A model generated the notes under the pieces. It did not search any database, had not been told where the DNA came from, and saw only the letters and a list, made by a program, of their open reading frames with translations. The position numbers and the translations under genes were made by a program. From Euryarchaeota archaeon UBA256 (GTDB lineage Archaea; Thermoplasmatota; Poseidoniia; Poseidoniales; Poseidoniaceae): a stretch of DNA of 7,223 nt. Shown one piece after another: positions 1-4,969 of this stretch; position 1 is the stretch's first letter; every line of letters starts with the position of its first letter. The DNA lies in assembly GCA_002494645.1 (NCBI GenBank), contig DACE01000027.1:1611-8833 (forward strand). Direction: 5' to 3'.

Positions 1-1661
1 ACGAGCACGCTCACCTCGAAGCAGAGGAAACCATGGAAAATGCGTGCACTACTACGTCATCCACATCCATCTCCATCTTCCACCTCGAAGAAGGTGAATA
101 TGTTCTTGAATTTGAAAACGAGCACATGGAGAACTTCACCATGGCTGTTCTCAAGATGGGCGGTGGGCACGCTCACCACGATCATGGTGACCACGACGAC
201 CACAGAGTTTGCCATGACATGTCAACTCATACCAACACAAACCACACCTCTGAGGCTGATTGTGAAGCAGCCGGACACATGTGGATGGAGGAAGATGACC
301 ATGACGATCATGATGATATTACTGCTGAAGAGGCCATGCAAATGGCAGATTCAAACAACGACAGCCATCTTTCCTGGGATGAATTCTGGGTCATGTTTGA
401 CATGGATGACCACGACGATCACGACCAAGATGACCACGACGAGAACGAAACTCACGACGACCACGCCGAGAACGAAACTCACGACGAGCACGATGAAGAA
501 ATGATGGTGAAGGTGTACATGGCCATGTTCAACGATTCGGATATGGACGGAGATACCTTGTTGAACATGGACGAACTCACAGCCTTCATCGAAACCATGG
601 AGGACATGGAAGACGGAGACCTCTCTCCTGAGTTGATGGTGATCATGTACGACATGGATGGCGACGGCTTGATTTCAATGGATGAGTTTTCTGAAATGAT
701 GGAGATGGACGACGACCACGACGACCATGATGACGGCCATGATGAGAACGAAACTCATGACGGCCACGATGAGAACGAAACTCATGACGGCCACGACAAT
801 GAGACCGAGGACCTCATGGACGCACTCATGGAAATGATGTTCAACAGTATGGATGCGAACAATGACAGTTACCTCAATGCTGATGAACTTTTGACCTTCT
901 TTGAAATGGATGAAGACCACGATGTTGCATTCGCTTCACTCCACGTTCGTGCTGAGGGCGAGTATGGCTTCGCACTACCCGCCGGAGTCACCATGCATAT
1001 TCTCGAAGCGAGTGGACATGAAGGACACGACGACCACGGCCATGATGTACATGATGAAGATGAGCACGACGAAGGCGAGCACGACGAGGATGAGCACGAC
1101 GATCACGGTGAGGAAGAAACCCTGAATTACGACCCACACAGCTGGCTCAACCCACTTGCATTCAAGGCACAAGTTGATGTTGTTCTCAACGGCTTAACTT
1201 CGGCTTTCCCAGATGGTGAAGAGAACTTTAAGTCCAATGCAGAGGATTATGCTGCTGAACTAACGGCTCTTGATGCTTCATATGTGGCTGCTTTCGGTGA
1301 GAACGGAACCTGTTCTACTGACGGAGGAAAGAACTCAGTTGCGGCCAACCACAATGCATATTCCTACATTTCTGTTCAATATGATATTCAATTCGTCACT
1401 GTTCACGGCCTTGACCCCGAAGGAGAGCCATCACCAGAGGATGTTGCTGAAGTTGTTGAATTCATCAAGGAGGAAGGGATAACGGTCCTATTTGTTGAAG
1501 AATACACCGACCAATCAGCCGTTCAGAGCATTGTCGATGAGACTGGCGTGATTATCAAGACCCTCTACACGATGGAGATGGCTCCAAGTGATGCGAATGA
1601 CGATTACATGACGATGATGAACAAGAATCTTGACAACCTCATTGCAGGTATCGGATGCTAA
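1..1661 (+). CDS. znuA: ZnuA-like metal ABC transporter substrate-binding protein with EF-hand/His-rich insert, 5' partial
   Basis: This is the extracytoplasmic binding protein of a Zn/Mn-type ABC importer. The frame is open to the left edge and already reads EHAHLEAEE before the first ATG at 33, so signal peptide and N-lobe should lie upstream; a GAGG at 24-27 makes ATG 33 a weaker alternative start. Numbering from that ATG (542 residues), the C-lobe begins with YDPHSWLNP (366-374, ligand H369), then NH at 439-440, a G-DPEGEPSPED stretch (459-470), LFVEE (486-490) and a final NKNLDNL helix, all as in cluster A-I (ZnuA) proteins. In front lies a giant charged loop (1-365): His/Asp tracts, EF-hand loops at 106-117, 170-181, 207-218 and 274-285, and repeats bearing NET. 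I count eleven N-x-S/T sequons. C427 and the terminal C542 could pair. znuC and znuB follow. Zn versus Mn specificity cannot be read from sequence. Confidence 0.88.
   Translation, partial: EHAHLEAEETMENACTTTSSTSISIFHLEEGEYVLEFENEHMENFTMAVLKMGGGHAHHDHGDHDDHRVCHDMSTHTNTNHTSEADCEAAGHMWMEEDDHDDHDDITAEEAMQMADSNNDSHLSWDEFWVMFDMDDHDDHDQDDHDENETHDDHAENETHDEHDEEMMVKVYMAMFNDSDMDGDTLLNMDELTAFIETMEDMEDGDLSPELMVIMYDMDGDGLISMDEFSEMMEMDDDHDDHDDGHDENETHDGHDENETHDGHDNETEDLMDALMEMMFNSMDANNDSYLNADELLTFFEMDEDHDVAFASLHVRAEGEYGFALPAGVTMHILEASGHEGHDDHGHDVHDEDEHDEGEHDEDEHDDHGEEETLNYDPHSWLNPLAFKAQVDVVLNGLTSAFPDGEENFKSNAEDYAAELTALDASYVAAFGENGTCSTDGGKNSVAANHNAYSYISVQYDIQFVTVHGLDPEGEPSPEDVAEVVEFIKEEGITVLFVEEYTDQSAVQSIVDETGVIIKTLYTMEMAPSDANDDYMTMMNKNLDNLIAGIGC
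438..491 (+). repeat. 27-bp coding repeat, array A (two copies of a 9-residue NET unit)
   Basis: Two adjacent 27-bp copies encode DENETHDDH and AENETHDEH (residues 136-153 of the binding protein). Each copy has one N-E-T glycosylation sequon and two His. Nucleotides are nearly identical around the gagaacgaaactcacgacga core, consistent with slippage or recent duplication. Confidence 0.85.
741..806 (+). repeat. 27-bp coding repeat, array B (two full copies and a partial one)
   Basis: Two perfect copies of DENETHDGH (residues 237-254) are followed by a shortened DNET (255-258). The two full copies differ by almost nothing at DNA level, so this array is likely younger or more homogenised than array A. 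Each copy adds a sequon, two His and several acidic residues. Confidence 0.85.
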
Positions 1662-1676
1662 ACTTGGGCGATGTTA

Positions 1677-1693
1677 AATCAACGTATTTGATT
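1677..1693. promoter_or_regulatory. Short inverted repeat after znuA
   Basis: A perfect dyad AATCAA-CGTAT-TTGATT lies 15 bp after the znuA stop codon. It has 6-bp arms and a 5-bp spacer. It could be an operator for a metal-sensing repressor, or a weak hairpin in the transcript. At this AT content such a dyad can also arise by chance, and no second copy was seen in the window. Confidence 0.2.
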
Positions 1694-1715
1694 GATGTTG
1701 TGAGGATGTGATGCG

Positions 1716-1817
1716 ATGCATACAGTTGACATAATCCCTGTTTTTTTCGTAGCCTTTGTCTTTCTTGCCGTAACCGGTCGCATGTTTGTAAGGTATTTGC
1801 GAGTGTGCAACACGTGA
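1716..1817 (+). CDS. Candidate 33-residue single-pass membrane protein
   Basis: Between znuA and znuC an ATG follows GAGG (1702-1705) with a 10-base gap. It opens a 33-codon frame ending in TGA at 1815-1817. An in-frame TGA at 1701-1703 fixes the start. The product begins MHTVDIIPVFFVAFVF and goes on LAVTGRMFVRYLRVCNT: a polar start, about 17 mostly hydrophobic residues, then Arg-rich flanking residues. By the positive-inside rule it would be a membrane helix with its C-terminus in the cytoplasm. I recognise no family. Its position suggests a small accessory subunit of the importer, but the run of T codons could equally be non-coding terminator sequence. Confidence 0.35.
   Translation: MHTVDIIPVFFVAFVFLAVTGRMFVRYLRVCNT
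1741..1747 (+). terminator. Oligo-T run, possible archaeal terminator of znuA
   Basis: Seven consecutive T, followed by further T-rich sequence to about 1766, lie 80 bp after the znuA stop. Archaeal RNA polymerase can terminate at such runs without a hairpin. The same bases are codons of the candidate small membrane protein, so the two readings compete. Confidence 0.25.
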
Positions 1818-1828
1818 GAGTTGGCATC

Positions 1829-1838
1829 TTAGATATAC
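1829..1838 (+). promoter_or_regulatory. TATA-like box upstream of znuC
   Basis: TTAGATATAC is centred about 41 bp before the znuC ATG. An archaeal start site roughly 25 bp downstream would fall near 1858, just ahead of GGAG (1860-1863), giving a short leader. There is no clear purine-rich BRE beside it, so this is a weak call. If real, znuCB can be transcribed separately from znuA. Confidence 0.3.
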
Positions 1839-1874
1839 ACGGAACATCCAGCACGACTTGGAGACGGACCTCAG

Positions 1875-2669
1875 ATGGATTCACAGGTCGTCGGAACAAT
1901 CCGGGATCCAGAAACGATTCTGGTGGTCAAAGACATTACCGTGAATCGCTCGGGAAAACTGATTTTGAAGGACATTAATTTAACCATCAACCGTGGTGAA
2001 TTCGTTGGACTGGTCGGCCCAAACGGTAGCGGTAAATCAACGCTCATGTTAACCATTCTCGGTGTTCTTAAATCCCATCGAGGTACGGTCAGTATTTTTG
2101 GCCGTCAAACAAATTCGTCCCACCTGTATGGTAAAATTGGATGGGTCTCTCAAGCGGCTTCAAATTTGCCGAAGGATGTTCGTTTAACCGTTCGTGAATT
2201 GGTTCAATTGGGTACCGTGAACGGAAAGAACATGTTTCGCTTCGCCGACAACGGTCGTCGGAAGAAGGTTGACCGTGCCATCAAAATGGTAGACCTTGAA
2301 GACGTTCAGAACATCGACATTGCTCGCCTTTCTGGAGGGCAACGGCAACGAGCCGTTATCGCCCGTGCATTGGCTTCTGAGGCTGAATTTATCTTGTTGG
2401 ATGAACCTCTGGTTGGTATTGACCGTGACGCTCGGAATTCACTTCTCAAATTGCTGGACGGCCTGTGCCATGATGAGGGAAAAACCATCCTCATGGTTTC
2501 ACATGATTTAGCCGCTATTCGTCAAACAGCACACAGGATGATCTTCCTAGAAGAGACGATTCGATTTGATGGAGATACCGAGGAATTCCCCGATTTGGTT
2601 ACACTTGCTGACTTGCGTGGTATTGGCCCCGTTCACGGGCATGCGCATCACGCTCACGAGGAGGAATAA
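1875..2669 (+). CDS. znuC: Zn/Mn-type ABC transporter ATP-binding protein
   Basis: This is the cytoplasmic ATPase that powers the metal importer. All ABC landmarks are present in 264 residues: Walker A GPNGSGKST (48-56), Q-loop Q93 in WVSQ, signature LSGGQ (152-156), Walker B FILLDEP (172-178, D176 and catalytic E177), D-loop GID (181-183) and H-loop H210 in VSHD. Length and order fit the ZnuC/MntA group. The C-terminus ends GPVHGHAHHAHEEE with five His in eight residues (254-261), a likely metal-binding tail. An in-frame TAG at 1830 and no other ATG fix the start at 1875; GGAG (1860-1863) or GGA (1865-1867) may serve as ribosome binding site. Its stop codon overlaps the znuB start by one base, so the two are co-translated. 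Intact and presumably active. Confidence 0.93.
   Translation: MDSQVVGTIRDPETILVVKDITVNRSGKLILKDINLTINRGEFVGLVGPNGSGKSTLMLTILGVLKSHRGTVSIFGRQTNSSHLYGKIGWVSQAASNLPKDVRLTVRELVQLGTVNGKNMFRFADNGRRKKVDRAIKMVDLEDVQNIDIARLSGGQRQRAVIARALASEAEFILLDEPLVGIDRDARNSLLKLLDGLCHDEGKTILMVSHDLAAIRQTAHRMIFLEETIRFDGDTEEFPDLVTLADLRGIGPVHGHAHHAHEEE
2658..2664 (+). promoter_or_regulatory. Ribosome binding site of znuB inside the znuC end
   Basis: GAGGAGG within the last codons of znuC (they encode Glu-Glu-Glu) lies 4 bases before ATG 2669 and 7 before ATG 2672. The spacing fits the second ATG better, so the true protein may lack one Met. The site couples znuB translation to znuC. Confidence 0.6.
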
Positions 2670-3589
2670 TGATGGGTTTGGGTGTCTTTTTACTGGATCT
2701 TATCTCGCCCTTTATGGAGGCGATTGCACCCATCATTCCGGGTGAATTTTTCCCCTATTTTTTCTCGATGGAATTGTTTCAACGTGCTCTTCTTGCAGCT
2801 GTTTTAGTCACCATTGTGGCTGGTATCTTAGGTACTTATTTACTGATTCAGCACCTTGCCTTGATCGGTGACGGGCTGGCTCACGTGTCGTTTGGAGGTG
2901 TCGCAGTAGGTATTGTCTTGGGGGCGACCTCACCGCTTTGGTATGCGCTTGTTTTCAGTATCACAGCCGCCATACTCATCCATGAAATGCAATCTCGCGA
3001 AATGCTAACTGGAGATGCGTCCATCGCTATTTTCCTCACGGGGATGTTGGCACTTGGTTTGGTCATTCTTCGACTTGGTGGAGGTGGAATTACCACCGAT
3101 ATTGAAGGATACCTTTTCGGTAATTTATTGTTAATCGATGGGCCCAGTCTTGACCTCATAGCAGTCATTTGTGTTCTCTCTATCATCGTTCTCGCATTCC
3201 TCAGAACGGGCCTGCTTGCGGTGACCATCGACCCTGTTGCAGCACGTATCCAAGGCCTTCCAGTACAGAACATCGGCCTCTTATTCAGCATCACAACCGC
3301 CGCCGTGGTCGTCAGCATGGTTCAGGTCGTTGGGACCCTCTTGGTCACGGCTCTCTTGGTGACGCCAGCCGCTACTGCACAACTCATCGGACGAAGTTTC
3401 CGCCAGTGCTTGGTCTGGACTCAGGTCTTTGGGTTGTCATCGGTATTACTGGGTCTTTACCTCTCGGCTGAATTGGATACGGGAAGCGGTTCCATGATCG
3501 CTCTTGTGGCGGCTACGATTTTTGCAATCGTTGCAATTTCCCAAGTTGTCGTCCGCACGCTGCTGCAACCCAACGATAACCTCAATTGA
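2669..3589 (+). CDS. znuB: Zn/Mn-type ABC transporter permease (ABC-3 family)
   Basis: This is the membrane permease of the importer, 306 residues and full length for the family. After a hydrophobic N-terminal stretch, FQRALLAAVL (37-46) opens the ABC-3 core. Then come LIGDGLAHVSFGGVA (65-79), GDASIAIF (115-122), the YLFGN motif (148-152), DPVAARIQGLP (188-198) and VGTLLVTALLVTPAATA (221-237). About eight hydrophobic helices are visible, roughly at 38-60, 70-86, 90-105, 117-135, 160-178, 200-230, 250-267 and 275-298. D68 and H72 in the second segment are at family-conserved positions. Translation follows znuC through an overlapping ATAATG. The gene ends 43 bp before the convergent Nudix gene. 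A T-rich stretch at 3639-3658, inside that neighbour's 3' end, is the only visible candidate terminator. Confidence 0.93.
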   Translation: MMGLGVFLLDLISPFMEAIAPIIPGEFFPYFFSMELFQRALLAAVLVTIVAGILGTYLLIQHLALIGDGLAHVSFGGVAVGIVLGATSPLWYALVFSITAAILIHEMQSREMLTGDASIAIFLTGMLALGLVILRLGGGGITTDIEGYLFGNLLLIDGPSLDLIAVICVLSIIVLAFLRTGLLAVTIDPVAARIQGLPVQNIGLLFSITTAAVVVSMVQVVGTLLVTALLVTPAATAQLIGRSFRQCLVWTQVFGLSSVLLGLYLSAELDTGSGSMIALVAATIFAIVAISQVVVRTLLQPNDNLN

Positions 3590-3632
3590 GCATGCCGAGT
3601 TATTCCCGGGCACCCTCATCGGATGTCGGGCG

Positions 3633-4082
3633 TCAAACTTTTTCTTCATCTTCGCCTTTCAGCCAGTTCGTGAGGATTTGGAGATGGTCTCCTGCCAGTT
3701 CCAACTCACCTGAAAAGACCGTGTCAATGGGCCAGAAACGTGCATCTGCAGCATCATCACCGCCCACCGGAGTTTGGTCTTCGCTCACCGTGATTTCGTA
3801 AACCACGCTGACAATGTGCTTGCGAGGGTCTCGGTTGGGGTCGCCCATCACCATGAGCAAGGTTGGTGAATGGCCGTCCAATCCCGTTTCTTCTTTGAGT
3901 TCTCGAACAGCAGCGACCACGGGGTCTTCTCCTTGGTCAACAAAGCCACCCGGGAGGGCCCAAGCGCCCTGCATAGGAGGGTGTTTGCGTTGAATCAAAA
4001 GCACGCTATCTCCCCGACGAACCGCAGCATCAGCCGCCAAAGCGGGGTTGAGCCATCCGTTGCATTCGTCGCAGGTTATCAT
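3633..4082 (-). CDS. Nudix hydrolase, ADP-ribose pyrophosphatase-like
   Basis: The 149-residue protein carries a perfect Nudix box GX5EX7REUXEEXGU: G46, E52, R60-E61-L62, E64-E65, G67-L68. This box binds Mg/Mn and cleaves nucleoside-diphosphate-X substrates. Q31-R32 and the W41-LPGGF strand precede it. DPNRDPRKH (81-89) followed by VSVVY resembles the D-P-x-R-D-P-R segment of the COG1051 ADP-ribose pyrophosphatase group, so that substrate class is the best guess. I chose ATG 4082 over the upstream ATG 4235 because the extra 51 residues would overlap uppS and look non-domain-like. ATG 4082 begins one base after the uppS stop and has GGTG (4089-4092) as ribosome site. The N-terminus MITCDEC has a lone CxxC, perhaps a relic of a zinc ribbon. 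Co-transcribed with uppS. Confidence 0.9.
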   Translation of the reverse strand: MITCDECNGWLNPALAADAAVRRGDSVLLIQRKHPPMQGAWALPGGFVDQGEDPVVAAVRELKEETGLDGHSPTLLMVMGDPNRDPRKHIVSVVYEITVSEDQTPVGGDDAADARFWPIDTVFSGELELAGDHLQILTNWLKGEDEEKV

Positions 4083-4083
4083 G

Positions 4084-4920
4084 TCATTCACCGTAGCGGC
4101 GACCTCGTTCTTGGTAGGTGCGAATGGCCTTGAGCAAGTCTTTCTTGCTGAAGGATGGCCAGAAGACATCGGTAAAGTAGAGTTCAGCGTACGCCATTTG
4201 CCACAAAAGGAAATTAGAAATCCGCTCTTCTCCACTGGTTCGTATCACCAGGTCAGGGTCGGGCATGTCGGCGGTGTAAAGGCGGTCAGAAACGGCTTGC
4301 TGGTTGATAGCGTCAAGACTGATATCTCCGGATGCAAAGTCCTTGGCGATGCTTTGAATGGCCGAAATCATCTCTTCACGGCTCCCGTATGCCAAGCACA
4401 CTGTGAAGACGAATTGGTCGTAGTCAACTGTTTTTGATTCTGCATAATCGATGGCTTCGTTGACCCGCTCGGGAAGAAGTTCCCGTCGTCCGATGATGTT
4501 CACCCGAACTTTGTTTTCGTGAATCCGTTCGTCATCGGCAATGTCACGTAGCCCCTCGACGTAGAGGTCAAACAGAACGTCCAATTCCTCCGCAGGCCGG
4601 TTGAGGTTTTCAGTGGACAGCGCGTAAACGGTGAACCATGGAATGTTCAACTCCAGCACCCAATCCAGCACGTGTTCAAGCTTCTGTTTGCCGATTCGGT
4701 GTCCTAAGCCCGTAGCGAGATTACTGCGCCACGCGAAGCGCCGATTTCCATCCATGATGATGGCGAGGTGATTGACTTGGAGCGGGTGTTCGAGTACCTC
4801 ACGGAGGATTTTGGCTTCGACCGCAAGGCCGAGCATGTCTCCCATACGTTCTGAGATCCCCACGGTCCGCCCCTTTACATCCCTCAGCGCATACAGTGTT
4901 TGATTGCTCCCCTCCATCAT
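4084..4920 (-). CDS. uppS: cis-prenyltransferase (polyprenyl diphosphate synthase)
   Basis: The enzyme condenses isopentenyl diphosphate in cis onto an allylic primer to make the long polyprenyl diphosphate that becomes the dolichol-type glycan carrier; archaeal members often use geranylgeranyl diphosphate. Seen in 278 residues: IIMDGNRRFA (54-63, catalytic D57, N59), GHRIG (73-77, H74), YALSTENLNRP (99-109, S102, E104, R108), and DLVIRTSGEERISNFLLWQ (223-241, R227, R233) followed by AYAELYF (E246). The wording is archaeal/eukaryotic rather than bacterial. Two ATGs (4920, 4917) stand at the start after an in-frame stop. A later Met at residue 26 (4845) would remove a non-conserved extension and is a real alternative; no site has a strong Shine-Dalgarno. 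First gene of a pair with the Nudix gene. The gene to its right is divergent across 49 bp. Confidence 0.94.
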   Translation of the reverse strand: MMEGSNQTLYALRDVKGRTVGISERMGDMLGLAVEAKILREVLEHPLQVNHLAIIMDGNRRFAWRSNLATGLGHRIGKQKLEHVLDWVLELNIPWFTVYALSTENLNRPAEELDVLFDLYVEGLRDIADDERIHENKVRVNIIGRRELLPERVNEAIDYAESKTVDYDQFVFTVCLAYGSREEMISAIQSIAKDFASGDISLDAINQQAVSDRLYTADMPDPDLVIRTSGEERISNFLLWQMAYAELYFTDVFWPSFSKKDLLKAIRTYQERGRRYGE

Positions 4921-4969
4921 TGAGGCTGAGTTCCGTCATGTTTGAAGAGCGCTGAGGTGTGGGAGGGGT
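4921..4969. promoter_or_regulatory. Divergent intergenic region between uppS and the 399-residue gene
   Basis: This 49-bp gap separates two outward-facing starts, so both promoters must lie here or just inside the opposite gene. I see no convincing TATA box on either strand. On the + strand GAGGTG (4954-4959, 10 bases before ATG 4970) and GGAGG (4962-4966, only 3 bases before) are candidate ribosome sites. Confidence 0.4.

Larger units (their letters stand above)
318..902 (+). repeat. Internal duplication: two EF-hand / His-Asp spacer / EF-hand units
   Basis: Two units lie in tandem inside the znuA-like gene, about 318-590 (residues 96-186) and 621-902 (197-290). Each runs: a short helix (ITAEEAMQMA or LSPELMVIMY), an EF-hand loop ending DEF, an M-x-M-D-D-rich tract, NET repeats, a Met-rich helix ending MFN, then a second EF-hand loop. 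The first EF loop and the NET repeats are both offset by 101 residues between units, and the second EF loop by 104. The loops begin DSNND, DMDGD, DMDGD and DANND, and all end in Glu at position 12. The two middle loops start 37 residues apart, as in a normal EF pair. The outer spacings are 64 and 67, expanded by the His/Asp/NET inserts. Confidence 0.8.

Noticed and set aside
675..1172. Antisense open frames opposite the His/Asp-rich part of znuA
   Set aside because: They are Val/Ile-rich mirror images of GAC/CAC codon repeats. They have no motifs and the sense strand has clear domains.
2881..3318. 145-codon antisense frame opposite znuB
   Set aside because: The composition is that of a shadow frame. 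The + strand carries a complete conserved permease.
3590..3632. CCCG...CGGG as a shared hairpin terminator between znuB and the Nudix gene
   Set aside because: Only four base pairs match, with a long mismatched interior and no T-run directly after it on either strand.
4083..4235. N-terminal extension of the Nudix gene to an upstream ATG at 4235
   Set aside because: It would overlap the conserved C-terminal end of uppS by about 150 bp and adds no domain-like sequence. ATG 4082 has a ribosome site and sits just after the uppS stop.
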